Counted from the stretch's first letter, positions 7,801 to 15,070 are shown. The stretch: DNA of 15,124 nt from Chryseosolibacter sp044507115 (GCA_044507115.1 JBIQJZ010000076.1:1-15124), one strand, 5' to 3'. Notes: generated by a model from the sequence alone, not told the origin. Numbers and translations are program-made.

Positions 7801-8969
7801 TTCTGACGCTCATCCTCAACGATCGCGTTGATATCGTTAAACGGAAGGCTGTTGGGATTAGAAGCCCGGTTGCGGTAATGCCTAAAGCGGTTGATGTTCT
7901 TGTGATAGTACGACAACCCGTTCTTGAACGTACCCGCCCAGATAATCTGGTCATCGTCCTTGTACAACACGTTGATACTATTCTGACATAGACTCTTTTC
8001 ATCGTCGGGGTTGTTGAGCACATACGTGATAGTGCCCTTGCGTTTGTCGAGAATATTGATTCCCCCGTGGTCTGTCGCAATCCACAACAGGCCTGCTTCA
8101 TCCTCCACAATACCTCTCACGATACTGGTGTTCAGACGTGGTTGTGTACCAGTCTGATCGATGTGCATCCATTCTTGTGAAAACGGAGAGAAGCGAAAAA
8201 CGCCCTCATTCCGGTTGGTGATGTAAAACCAGAGATCTCCGTCTCGGTCGGCAATAAATTGATACTCGAGCGTCTCATTCCGGAAGCGCCGCGCGAGAAA
8301 TGTATTCCGGTACTCAACACGCAGCGAACTACTATTCAGTCGCTCAAGAATACCGTTTGAGTGGATTAGCCAGATATTTCCGCGTTGATCCTGACACCAG
8401 GACGAAATCCGGTTGGTCGCAATACGCGTCGTGTCGTCCGGATCGTGAGCGATTGCTACAGTCTCTTTCTTTGACGGCGTATAGCGGAACAGTCCTTCCG
8501 ACTGATGAATAAACCAGTAGTTCCCCTTGATATCCTTCTTAATGTCGTTTATGAAGCCGTCTGGAATGGAGTGGCTCCGCAGAATCCGATTAGCATTGCG
8601 GTCGAAGGATTCTGTCAGCGGGTTGTACACATTAATCCCGGACCACGTATGGATCCACAATTTCCCATCCGGTCCTTCAAACACTTTGTTAACGTCGCTG
8701 CTGATCAGCGATGTCGAATCACCCGGTTCGTGGATGAAGGTGCGAAACGTATAACCGTCGTAGCAATTGAGGCCTGAAATGGTTCCGATCCATACAAACC
8801 CGCGCTCATCCCGGAAGATAGTCTTGACTTGATTGTGAGAAAGCCCGTGATTGACATTGATACGACTAAACCGGTATTCCTCGTCCTGGGCGTCCACGGT
8901 AAACCCAGACACCACTATTGCGAACAACAGTGTGCAAAAACGAGACACGCGCGTATTCAAGACAGCCAT
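4833..8969 (-). CDS. Hybrid two-component system sensor/regulator (HTCS)
   Basis: This 1,378-residue protein combines a sensor kinase and a transcription factor. From the N-terminus: a signal peptide ending near VDAQ28; 14 propeller blades (about 30-745) with the repeated W-[IV]-G-T...G[LI] pattern; a Y_Y_Y domain (about 750-805); one membrane helix (about 822-845); HisKA with NVSHEFRTP and phospho-acceptor His880; an HATPase with the LLSNAFKF, DTGIGIAED and GSGIGLSI boxes; a receiver domain with LLVEDNED and phospho-acceptor Asp1178 in SDIMMPEMNG; and an AraC-type DNA-binding domain (about 1280-1376). Family knowledge says such proteins bind an oligosaccharide in the periplasm and activate a nearby SusC/SusD locus. 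Here the ligand is presumably a pectic oligosaccharide. All key catalytic residues are present. It starts 51 bases after kdgF, so it may be read with the lyase operon. Confidence 0.97.
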   Translation of the reverse strand: MAVLNTRVSRFCTLLFAIVVSGFTVDAQDEEYRFSRINVNHGLSHNQVKTIFRDERGFVWIGTISGLNCYDGYTFRTFIHEPGDSTSLISSDVNKVFEGPDGKLWIHTWSGINVYNPLTESFDRNANRILRSHSIPDGFINDIKKDIKGNYWFIHQSEGLFRYTPSKKETVAIAHDPDDTTRIATNRISSWCQDQRGNIWLIHSNGILERLNSSSLRVEYRNTFLARRFRNETLEYQFIADRDGDLWFYITNRNEGVFRFSPFSQEWMHIDQTGTQPRLNTSIVRGIVEDEAGLLWIATDHGGINILDKRKGTITYVLNNPDDEKSLCQNSINVLYKDDDQIIWAGTFKNGLSYYHKNINRFRHYRNRASNPNSLPFNDINAIVEDERQNLWIGTNGGGLIYFDREKNSYTQYLHDPTNANSLSTNVIVSLCLDRHNTLWIGTYFGGLVSFDGRNFVCYRNDPEDPSSLGDNSVWEIFEDSRGNIWVGTLSRGVDRFDRTTGRFAHYNVENDTTIHANYVPAFMEDNDGNLWVGTGYGIDVMNRETGQFTHYVSRVDDPSSLSNNSVLAFLEDSRGIVWVGTHGGLNAFDKQTGTFKTFTIRDGLPHNSVLTILEDNNRDLWVSTPHGISNLKVRYDRSKKDSLAIQFINYDEKDGLQGVQFNENAACKTSRGELIFAGANGFNLFKPESIGINMRVPDVILTDLQIFNKTVEIGEVINGKVILDRSITSAERLVLDHDDNVFSLEFASLTRFHPEKGQYQYILEGFNREWTTTPASRRRVTYTNLDPGDYVFKVRAANNDGIWSDQYAQLHITVNPPFWKSGTAFIIYAIATLAALLLARWLILYNARIKFQIQQEREKAARLHELDMIKIKFFTNVSHEFRTPLSLILTPAEKMLKTTSDPDQRKQFQLIHRNARRLLNLVNQLLDFRKLEVQDVRYSPSEGDIISFIRDIFQSFSDLSEKNNIDFRFHTSVERLETLFDADKLEKILFNLLSNAFKFTPERGKVSLEIDTSEGDAVKFLRIRIRDTGIGIAEDKRQRIFERFFQADLPKSLVNQGSGIGLSITREFVRIHGGTIEVESELGEGTCFTVLLPLKELAQQAVAVAELPELVVAQHHEEITTPLDEGKPVLLLVEDNEDFRFYLKDNFQIHYRILEARNGRQGFALATSQMPDLIVSDIMMPEMNGIELCRKLKSDKRTSHIPVVMLTARTADEQRIEGFAAGADDYMSKPFNFEILHSRLNNLIARRKAFGKSFHQYIDIKTADVEITSVDEKLIQRAIEIVEQNIGESDFSVEKFSRELGMSRVHLYKKLLSLTGKSPIEFIRTIRLQRAAQLLKKSQLSVAEIAYQVGFNNPKYFSKYFKDEFNVLPSAYAHETK

Positions 8970-9020
8970 CGAGTATGGAATTTACTGGTTTTTCCCGAAA
9001 ATTCCTCGCAAGGCGGGATG

Positions 9021-9362
9021 TCATGAAGTCAAAAAATCCTTCCGGATCGGATTGAATACGTCGATTAGCTTGCAAGCAGGCGTCAGCAATTGGATACCGT
9101 GCCTGCGATCTGAAGGGACGGTGAAAATATCTCCCGCCCGCAAGTGCTGTTCCGGTTCTCCCTCACAAAAAAACAATATCTCTCCCTCCGCAACGTACGT
9201 AGCCTGTTCATGAACGTGATGGTGAAGTGGTTCCGGATCTTTCCAGGGTCCATCGGTAAAGTCGATGACCGCCATCATAAGATTGTCGGTGTAGGCAAGT
9301 CGACGGGATAGCCCTGGTCTGACTTGCATAACGGGTGCGGTATCCGCTCTTAATACAGCCAT
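9021..9362 (-). CDS. kdgF: KdgF-type cupin, unsaturated uronate to 5-keto-4-deoxyuronate
   Basis: This 113-residue protein is a single small cupin with no signal peptide, so it is cytoplasmic. The first cupin motif reads LHHHVHEQATYVAEG (residues 46-60) and the second includes LRAGDIFTVPSDRRHG (74-89). The likely metal ligands are His47, His49, Gln53 and His88. The C-terminal DVFNPIRKDFL closely resembles the end of KdgF proteins (DVFTPVREDFL type), which separates it from general cupins. KdgF opens the ring of 4,5-unsaturated galacturonate, giving 5-keto-4-deoxyuronate, the substrate of KduI encoded on the other strand of this locus. It starts 17 bases after the pectate lyase stop, so the two are probably one operon. 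Confidence 0.87.
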   Translation of the reverse strand: MAVLRADTAPVMQVRPGLSRRLAYTDNLMMAVIDFTDGPWKDPEPLHHHVHEQATYVAEGEILFFCEGEPEQHLRAGDIFTVPSDRRHGIQLLTPACKLIDVFNPIRKDFLTS

Positions 9363-9379
9363 AGTAGTATGATTCCAGC

Positions 9380-10705
9380 CTATTGTCGCCGAACAACGGG
9401 ATCAACTAAGCTATTCAGATAAACTTCGACGTTGTCATAATCCGGATTGAGCTGATGCCCTATCGCATCCGCAGGATTGCGCTGGTCGAGGCCGTTGCGA
9501 CGCTCCCATTTGTCCGGCATCCCATCGCCATCCTGGTCAGCCGGCGCTTTCTGCGACTCCAACAGGGGCCATCCGCCAACATCATTTTGCGAATCGATGA
9601 TGCCGTCGCCTTTCGCCCCCGAGGACGAGCGCCCGCTTCGCACCTCGTCAACGATACGCCTGTCGACCTGATCGCGCACCAAGCTCGCTCCCGCGAGGTC
9701 CAGCACGCGTTGATACGACGTACTAGCGTCGCGTGGTGTCGCGTACATCGCGGGGAACGGCTCATTCACGAGTACCGAATCGGGATCCGATTTCAATACA
9801 CCTTTGCGGTTGTCATCGGAAACCTCCGGGGCATTGTGTACTACATTTCCCGCGAGGTAAAATCTCCCATATGGTTTCCAGGGATCGATGATATGGCGAT
9901 TCCGCTGGCTGCGGGTGGCGGGACCCGGTTTCAGATAGTTGTCAACCACATTATACCGCCCTTTCTCGCCGCCGTAAATATTGTTATTCCTCCAGTTGTA
10001 GATGACGTTGTTCCGAAAATCGACGAGTTCATCCGGAGTGTTTGGTGTACTGGCAGATCCGCTGAAACGCGGAAGGCGGCTCGTATGATTGGCAATAAGG
10101 TTGTGGTGAAACGATGCATTCCGGCCACCCCAAATTCCGCCGTAGCCATGCTGTCCTTTGCTGTGAACTGACTTGTTAAGACTCTCGGAGATAATGCACC
10201 ACTGCAACGTAAAGTTGTCATTGTTGTAGAATGACGCGCACTCATCCGTCGCCCAACTGATAGAACAGTGGTCGACGATGATATTTTTTCCGCGATTGCC
10301 CGAGATCGCGTCGCCTTCAAAACCCGCAGTATCTCCCATCCTGAATCGCAGGAAACGAATGATAACATTGTCGTCCTTAACGCTGAGGGTGTAATTCCTG
10401 AGACAGATTCCGTCGCCCGGCGCAGATTGGCCAGCGATCGTCACATCGCCATTGTTAATATCCAACGGTGACTGAAGTTCGATGGTGCCGGAGACATCAA
10501 AGATGATTATACGGGGTCCCTTCTTCTGGATGGCATCGCGGAGACTACCGGGACCATCGTCATTCAGGTTGACAACGCGAAGCACTTTACCACCCCGCCC
10601 TCCGGTGGCGAATTTACCAAATCCTTCGGCGCCGGGAAACGCGGGAACCTGCGCAAGAGCAGACTGAAAACCTAAAAGAAGGGCAAATGCAAAGGATAAT
10701 CTCAT
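9380..10705 (-). CDS. Secreted pectate lyase, polysaccharide lyase family 1 type
   Basis: This 441-residue protein begins with a signal peptide (cleavage likely after SALA18) and should act outside the cytoplasm. It cleaves polygalacturonate by beta-elimination, leaving unsaturated ends. The right-handed beta-helix start reads PAFPGAEGFGKFATGGRGG (21-39), typical of Bacteroidota PL1 proteins. The central motif VDHCSISWATDE (144-155) offers Asp145 and Asp154/Glu155 as likely calcium ligands, and HTSRLPRF (207-214) holds the probable catalytic arginine, Arg210 or Arg213. Near the C-terminus, DQDGDGMPDKWE (390-401) is a calcium-binding-type repeat common in secreted Bacteroidota enzymes. There is no lipoprotein cysteine and no obvious T9SS sorting domain. 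Its ATG overlaps the esterase stop codon, indicating translational coupling. Pectin lyase activity is possible but less likely. Confidence 0.93.
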   Translation of the reverse strand: MRLSFAFALLLGFQSALAQVPAFPGAEGFGKFATGGRGGKVLRVVNLNDDGPGSLRDAIQKKGPRIIIFDVSGTIELQSPLDINNGDVTIAGQSAPGDGICLRNYTLSVKDDNVIIRFLRFRMGDTAGFEGDAISGNRGKNIIVDHCSISWATDECASFYNNDNFTLQWCIISESLNKSVHSKGQHGYGGIWGGRNASFHHNLIANHTSRLPRFSGSASTPNTPDELVDFRNNVIYNWRNNNIYGGEKGRYNVVDNYLKPGPATRSQRNRHIIDPWKPYGRFYLAGNVVHNAPEVSDDNRKGVLKSDPDSVLVNEPFPAMYATPRDASTSYQRVLDLAGASLVRDQVDRRIVDEVRSGRSSSGAKGDGIIDSQNDVGGWPLLESQKAPADQDGDGMPDKWERRNGLDQRNPADAIGHQLNPDYDNVEVYLNSLVDPVVRRQ

Positions 10706-11472
10706 GGCGTTTTCAGCTTGCTGCGGTTGATGATTCGATCACTTAACTCAAGCGGTAAGGCCAATACTTCTGCCAGCACTAGCTGAGCGATCAGCCGAGC
10801 GCCCAATTCGCTGAAGTGTGTATTATCGTCCTTCCCCTGCGGGTAGTTGGGGTGCTCCCCGGGAGCAAGTTGAAGGAAGAGGTATTTTGAATACTCTTCA
10901 CCGAATCGCGCGAGCAACTCCCGACTCTTCGTATCGAGATCGATAAAAGGAGTGTTCGTTTCCGCCGCAACCTCGCGAACCAGCCCCGAGTATTCCGGAT
11001 GTGTTTCAGCAACATTCCCGTTGCTATCAAACTTTCTACGGGTCACCGGCGAAAGGAGAACTGGCGAGGCATTGTTAGCGCGCGTTTCGCGAACGAACAA
11101 CCGAAGGTTATCCTTGAACTGATCCGGTGTGGTATACCGGCCAACTTTTTCTTTTACCTCGTCGTTGTGCCCGAATTGGATAAACACATAGTCTCCTGGT
11201 TGAAGTCGATCTACAACCTTCTTCCACAAGCCTTCCTCCAAGAAGCTCTTGGTGCTTCTGCCATTGACCGCCCGGTTGTCGACGACGACGGAAGAGTCGA
11301 AGAAAGACTTGAACGGCGTACCCCACCCGGTTTCCGGGAAAGCGCTCGCGCGCTTGTCGGCGATTGTCGAGTCTCCGATCAGATAGACGGTGATTGTTTT
11401 TTGGCGCGTGTTCGCCGCGATAAGCACGGCGGCAACGACCAACAGCAAATATTTTAGGGCGGATTTTGTCAT
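10702..11472 (-). CDS. Secreted GDSL esterase, CE12 rhamnogalacturonan/pectin acetylesterase type
   Basis: The protein has 256 residues when started at the ATG at 11472. The frame continues to a TTG at 11529, but that lies in the promoter/operator region and would bury the signal peptide. Residues 6-20 form a hydrophobic signal peptide. The SGNH-hydrolase blocks are all present: IGDST with nucleophile Ser35, the oxyanion Gly71 in NRAVNGRSTK, FGHND (100-104) with Asn103, and DDNTHFSELGA with Asp216 and His219 completing the catalytic set. CE12 enzymes remove acetyl groups from rhamnogalacturonan or pectin, exposing the chain to lyases. It is the first gene of the operon and its TGA overlaps the ATG of the pectate lyase. 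The exact acetylated substrate cannot be read from the sequence. Confidence 0.92.
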   Translation of the reverse strand: MTKSALKYLLLVVAAVLIAANTRQKTITVYLIGDSTIADKRASAFPETGWGTPFKSFFDSSVVVDNRAVNGRSTKSFLEEGLWKKVVDRLQPGDYVFIQFGHNDEVKEKVGRYTTPDQFKDNLRLFVRETRANNASPVLLSPVTRRKFDSNGNVAETHPEYSGLVREVAAETNTPFIDLDTKSRELLARFGEEYSKYLFLQLAPGEHPNYPQGKDDNTHFSELGARLIAQLVLAEVLALPLELSDRIINRSKLKTP

Positions 11473-11516
11473 ATATTCGAGGAAGTCAATCCAGTTGCCG
11501 CGTTTCCGCGAACGGC

Positions 11517-11548
11517 TGAAAATAGGCAATCGATTGCATAATAGGAAA
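11517..11548 (-). promoter_or_regulatory. Putative promoter of the esterase-lyase-kdgF operon
   Basis: The minus strand has TTTC (11548-11545), a 20-base spacer, then TATTTTCA (11524-11517), near the Bacteroidota TTTG / TAnnTTTG pair at correct spacing (3 of 4 and 6 of 8 positions). Transcription would start near 11510, giving a leader of about 38 bases. The spacer contains the perfect palindrome described separately. Confidence 0.45.
11526..11537. promoter_or_regulatory. Candidate LacI-family operator (perfect palindrome) before the esterase gene
   Basis: GCAATCGATTGC is a perfect 12-bp palindrome with a central CpG and AA/TT flanks, the layout of LacI-family operators (compare the PurR core GCAAACGTTTGC). 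It lies in the spacer between the two promoter boxes of the esterase operon, where a bound repressor would block polymerase. Two near-copies stand before kduI and susC. Confidence 0.6.
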
Positions 11549-11697
11549 CGATAACCTGCGAATCAAGCCCAAACCCCGATCTTTTTGCAGAACCCTCGGG
11601 ATTTGCACAGGTTGCACGTATCTCAGACATGACAATTATGAACTCCCTTCCTTCCATTCCCGGTCTTAACAACCCCTTTAAAATTGAATTTTTCGGT

Positions 11698-11705
11698 TAT
11701 ATTAG
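11698..11705 (+). promoter_or_regulatory. Putative -7 box of the kduI-lacI-uxaB promoter
   Basis: TATATTAG matches 7 of 8 positions of TAnnTTTG. The start would fall near 11712, leaving a leader of about 24 bases before kduI. No clear TTTG is present at 19-21 bases upstream; the nearest is CTTT at spacing 18. The adjacent operator-like sequence supports the call. Confidence 0.4.
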
Positions 11706-11706
11706 C

Positions 11707-11718
11707 GCAACCGATTAC
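11707..11718 (+). promoter_or_regulatory. Candidate LacI-family operator before kduI
   Basis: GCAACCGATTAC matches 10 of 12 positions of the perfect palindrome at 11526 and shares its first ten bases with the susC-promoter site. It starts one base after the putative -7 box and would cover the transcription start of kduI, lacI and uxaB. If the local regulator binds it, the regulator represses its own operon. Confidence 0.5.
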
Positions 11719-11735
11719 GCACGCGGGAAACCAGT

Positions 11736-12563
11736 ATGAACAACCACTTCGCCGTTCACCCGTCGGACTTCCGTGCATTATCGACTGACGGGATCCGACG
11801 TGAATTTCTTTTGACACCGGTATTTGACAATGACCGCGTCACACACCACTATCTCCACTACGACCGGCTTGTCGCCGGTGGTGCCAAACCCGTCGCGAAA
11901 ACGCTGAAACTGGAGTCATTGCCATCGCTTAAGGCCTCCTTCTTCCTGGAGCGCCGCGAACTCGGAATCATCAATGTAGGTGCTCCTGCTGAGGTAGAGG
12001 CCGATGGTGTCCGTTACAAACTTGAAAACAAAGAGGCGTTATACGTCGGACGTGGAACCCGCGACGTCATTTTTCATCCGGCTTCGTCGGGCCAAGCCCT
12101 TTTCTACTACAACAGCGCCCCGGCCCATGCAGTCCATGAGACAAAACTCATCCAGCACACCGACGCTGAAGTCGCATATGCTGGATCACCCGAGACCTCC
12201 AACCAACGGACAATCCGAAAATTGATCGTCAATAGCGTCGTCACCACGTGTCAGTTACAGATGGGCCTGACCGAACTGAGCAACGGAAGTGTCTGGAACA
12301 CCATGCCACCCCACACACACGATCGTCGAATGGAGGTGTACTTCTACTTCGACCTCCCAGACCAGAATAGAGTCTGTCATTTTCTCGGTACCCCGGACGA
12401 GACCCGTCACATCTGGGTTAGCAATCACGAAGCAGCCATCTCTCCGCCATGGTCTATTCACTGCGGCGCGGGGACGGCGCAATACTCCTTCATCTGGGGA
12501 ATGGCGGGCGAGAACCTCGACTACGGAGACATGGACGCGGTGAGGATTGAGGAGTTGAAGTGA
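11736..12563 (+). CDS. kduI: 5-dehydro-4-deoxy-D-glucuronate isomerase (KduI)
   Basis: This 275-residue cytoplasmic protein is a typical full-length KduI. It converts 5-keto-4-deoxyuronate to 2,5-diketo-3-deoxygluconate, the step after KdgF in breakdown of unsaturated galacturonate. The zinc site is visible: PPHTHDRRMEVYFYFD gives His193, His195 and Glu200, and PPWSIHCGAGT gives His242. Other family stretches are FFLERRELGIINVG (69-82) and the C-terminal YSFIWGMAGENLDYGDMD. It is the first gene of a plus-strand operon that runs divergently from the pectate lyase operon, followed after 28 bases by the LacI-type regulator. An operator-like site sits just upstream. Confidence 0.97.
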   Translation: MNNHFAVHPSDFRALSTDGIRREFLLTPVFDNDRVTHHYLHYDRLVAGGAKPVAKTLKLESLPSLKASFFLERRELGIINVGAPAEVEADGVRYKLENKEALYVGRGTRDVIFHPASSGQALFYYNSAPAHAVHETKLIQHTDAEVAYAGSPETSNQRTIRKLIVNSVVTTCQLQMGLTELSNGSVWNTMPPHTHDRRMEVYFYFDLPDQNRVCHFLGTPDETRHIWVSNHEAAISPPWSIHCGAGTAQYSFIWGMAGENLDYGDMDAVRIEELK

Positions 12564-12591
12564 ACGGAGTTCCACGCATGATCGACTAATT

Positions 12592-13620
12592 TTGAAAACT
12601 ACCATCCACGATATTGCCAGAAAGCTCAACATTACTGCCTCGACTGTTTCGCGCGCGCTGAAAGATCATCCGCGCATCAGCGAAGAAACCAAGCGGGCCG
12701 TACAGAAAGTTGCGCAGAAGATGAACTACCAACCCAACCACATCGCAGCAGCACTGCGAAAAGGTAGGAGCAACATCATTGGCATCATTGTGCCGACGGC
12801 AGACCGCAGTTTTTTCTCATCCGTGATACGGGGTATTGAAGAAATCGCTAACCGTTCACGGTACAATGTCATGATCTGTCAGACATACGACATTTATGAG
12901 AAGGAGGTGCACTCGGTAGAAGCTCTTTTAAACGCAAGGGTTGATGGTATCATCGCATCGCACGGAAAGGAAACCGTCAACTTCGATCATTTTAATAAGA
13001 TCAAGGACAAAGGTATACCCCTGATCCTGTTCGATCGGGTGACCGAGGAAGTCGATGTGAGCAACGTGCTGATCGACGACTTTCAAGGTGGGTTCAAGGC
13101 AACGGACCACCTCATCCAGCAGGGGTGTCGGAAGATTGCTCATTTCACCAATACACGAAAGATCGGTATCTACAAGGAACGGTTAAGGGGCTATCGCGAA
13201 GCGCTGGATAAACACGGAATCCAGTTCGATGCGAGTCTGGTGGTGGAAAGTGATATGCAATTGGACGGAGGCCGCGAAAGCATGACCCGTTTGCTTGATG
13301 GTGGAAACATGCCGGACGCTGTGTTCTCCTCCAGTGCCTACGGCGCCATGGGCGCACTTCAGATACTGAAAGAACGAAACATTCGTGTACCCGACGATGT
13401 GGCGCTCGTCGCGTTCAGCAACGAGCCGTTCACGTCGTTTACCGAGCCGGCGCTAACCACGGTCGAGCAACACCCGATGCGCATGGGAAATGCAGCAGCA
13501 GAAATCTTCCTCCACGAGATCTCTGTCGGAAAACAGAAGGTCTTTTCACAGAAGATCATTCTAAAACCCGAACTCATCATCCGGCCGTCATCACTCAAGA
13601 AGAAAAACAATCACCGATAA
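12592..13620 (+). CDS. LacI-family transcriptional regulator
   Basis: This 342-residue protein has a LacI-type helix-turn-helix at its N-terminus (TIHDIARKLNITASTVSRAL, followed by RISEETKRAVQKVAQKMNYQPN and the hinge-helix region AAALRKGRSN). A periplasmic-binding-protein-like effector domain follows (about 60-330: GIIVPTADRSFFSSVIRGIE, DGIIASHG, IPLILFDR, DDVALVAFSN), ending in the common LIIRPSS tail. It starts at a TTG that fits the family's normal N-terminus; the only nearby ATG (12578) runs into a stop after three codons. The usual role is DNA binding that is released, or in some members gained, on binding a sugar or sugar acid. The ligand is probably an intermediate such as a ketodeoxyuronate or 2-keto-3-deoxygluconate, by inference. 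Its position between kduI and uxaB and the three operator-like sites suggest local control of the locus. Confidence 0.95.
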   Translation: MKTTIHDIARKLNITASTVSRALKDHPRISEETKRAVQKVAQKMNYQPNHIAAALRKGRSNIIGIIVPTADRSFFSSVIRGIEEIANRSRYNVMICQTYDIYEKEVHSVEALLNARVDGIIASHGKETVNFDHFNKIKDKGIPLILFDRVTEEVDVSNVLIDDFQGGFKATDHLIQQGCRKIAHFTNTRKIGIYKERLRGYREALDKHGIQFDASLVVESDMQLDGGRESMTRLLDGGNMPDAVFSSSAYGAMGALQILKERNIRVPDDVALVAFSNEPFTSFTEPALTTVEQHPMRMGNAAAEIFLHEISVGKQKVFSQKIILKPELIIRPSSLKKKNNHR

Positions 13621-13638
13621 ACCACCCACTCGTTCGAC

Positions 13639-15069
13639 ATGATAAAGGATTTAAACCGCACGACAGCAAACGCCCCACAGGACAAACCAATCAAAGTACT
13701 TCAATTCGGAAAAGGCAACTTCCTCCGCGCATTTGCAGACTGGATGGTCGAGGTCATGAATGAAAAAACCGGTTTCAACGGAGCGGTGACAATCGTTCAG
13801 GTGAACTCAACCTCCAATGACGACCGATTTGAACGACAGCAGGGATTGTATCATGTCGTCATCAACGGCATCCGGAATGGCAAGAACGTTCGGGAGATCC
13901 AACTGATACGCGCGATTGATGGTATTATCAATCCCTTTGCAGATTACCGCTCGTTTCTGAAGGCCGGCGAGAACGCGGCGCTCCAGTTCATCGTATCCAA
14001 CACCACCGAGGCGGGGATTACCTTTGATCCCTCCGACACACAAGTCGAACAACCCGCCAAGAGTTTTCCGGGAAAACTGACTGCGTTGCTATATCACCGG
14101 TTCACCTTTTTCCAGGGGGATCCCGCGAAGGCTCCGGTAGTCTTGCCCTGCGAACTCATTGAACGTAATGGGGAGGCGTTGCGCGAAGCTATCCTCCAGT
14201 ACGCCGAACATTGGAAACTTCCTGCTGAATTCTCCGCATGGATCCACGAGCATGTCGGATTCTGCAATACGCTTGTCGACCGCATCGTTCCAGGCTACCC
14301 GAAGGACACCGCAGAAGAGGTTTGGCGCAAGACCGGCTTCCGGGACGAGCTCATCGTCAGCGCGGAGCCGTATCATGTATGGGTGATCCAGCCGGTCACG
14401 ACAAACTCGTTTACAACGGAACGACTACGTGCCATTCTGCCACTCGAACAAGCAGGGCTGAATGTCAAGTTTACCGACGATCTTACCCCCTACCGCGTCA
14501 GCAAAGTGCGCATCCTAAACGGGGCACATACGAGCATGGTGCCGATCGCGTGGTTACGGGGTATCCGCACGGTAAGAGATGCCATCGAAGACGATGTGAC
14601 GGGCACTTTTGTTCAGCAGGCGATCAACGAAGAGATTATCCCCACACTGGACTTGCCAGCTGATGAATTGCGACAGTTCTCACAAGACGTCATCGAGCGA
14701 TTTCGGAATCCGTTTGTGCGCCATGAGCTTTCAGCTATCGCGTTGAACTCGATATCCAAGTTTCAAGTTCGCGTGGTTCCAACCATTATCGATTTTCACA
14801 CCCGAACTGGCAGGCTTCCAAAGCGCTTGTTACGAGCACTTGCCGCATTGATTTTGTTCTACAAAGGTGAATGGAAAGGTGAGCCGACGCCCGTGCGGGA
14901 CGCACCGGAAATCGTGAGTTTCTTTCAAACGGTATGGTCGGATGACAACAGCGCTTCAGTGGTTAGAAAAGTCTTATCGAACGAAAACCTTTGGAAACGT
15001 GATCTTACGGGAATCGAAGGCCTGGCGGCGGAGGTTGAAGGAGCTATGGATGAGTTGCTTGCGCAATGA
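13639..15069 (+). CDS. uxaB: Tagaturonate reductase (altronate oxidoreductase, UxaB)
   Basis: This 476-residue cytoplasmic enzyme belongs to the polyol-specific long-chain dehydrogenase (mannitol dehydrogenase) family. It reduces D-tagaturonate to D-altronate with NADH in the saturated galacturonate pathway. Visible features: the nucleotide-binding QFGKGNFLRAFADWM (from residue 22), SNTTEAGI (120-127), and the family catalytic pattern K-x4-N-x2-H as KVRILNGAH, with Lys289, Asn294 and His297. The sequence context (FGKGNFLRAF, VLPCELIERNG) resembles UxaB more than UxuB or mannitol dehydrogenase; fructuronate reductase remains a minor alternative. It begins 18 bases after the LacI-type gene, so it should share the kduI transcript. 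A uronate isomerase (UxaC) and altronate dehydratase (UxaA) are needed for the pathway and are not in the window. Confidence 0.9.
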   Translation: MIKDLNRTTANAPQDKPIKVLQFGKGNFLRAFADWMVEVMNEKTGFNGAVTIVQVNSTSNDDRFERQQGLYHVVINGIRNGKNVREIQLIRAIDGIINPFADYRSFLKAGENAALQFIVSNTTEAGITFDPSDTQVEQPAKSFPGKLTALLYHRFTFFQGDPAKAPVVLPCELIERNGEALREAILQYAEHWKLPAEFSAWIHEHVGFCNTLVDRIVPGYPKDTAEEVWRKTGFRDELIVSAEPYHVWVIQPVTTNSFTTERLRAILPLEQAGLNVKFTDDLTPYRVSKVRILNGAHTSMVPIAWLRGIRTVRDAIEDDVTGTFVQQAINEEIIPTLDLPADELRQFSQDVIERFRNPFVRHELSAIALNSISKFQVRVVPTIIDFHTRTGRLPKRLLRALAALILFYKGEWKGEPTPVRDAPEIVSFFQTVWSDDNSASVVRKVLSNENLWKRDLTGIEGLAAEVEGAMDELLAQ

Positions 15070-15070
15070 C

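Noticed and set aside
7089..7991. Long plus-strand open frame of 300 codons
   Set aside because: It lies wholly within the HTCS propeller repeats on the other strand; the translation has no recognisable domain and the HTCS frame is clearly the coding one.
8970..9020. Possible separate promoter for the HTCS (TAAATTCC)
   Set aside because: The match to TAnnTTTG is only 6 of 8 and no upstream box stands at a suitable distance.
9455..10171. Plus-strand open frame of 238 codons
   Set aside because: It is antisense to the pectate lyase, whose motifs are intact, and its own translation shows no family features.
11473..11529. TTG at 11529 as the esterase start
   Set aside because: It falls in the palindrome and promoter region and would put 19 polar residues before the signal peptide; the ATG at 11472 fits better.
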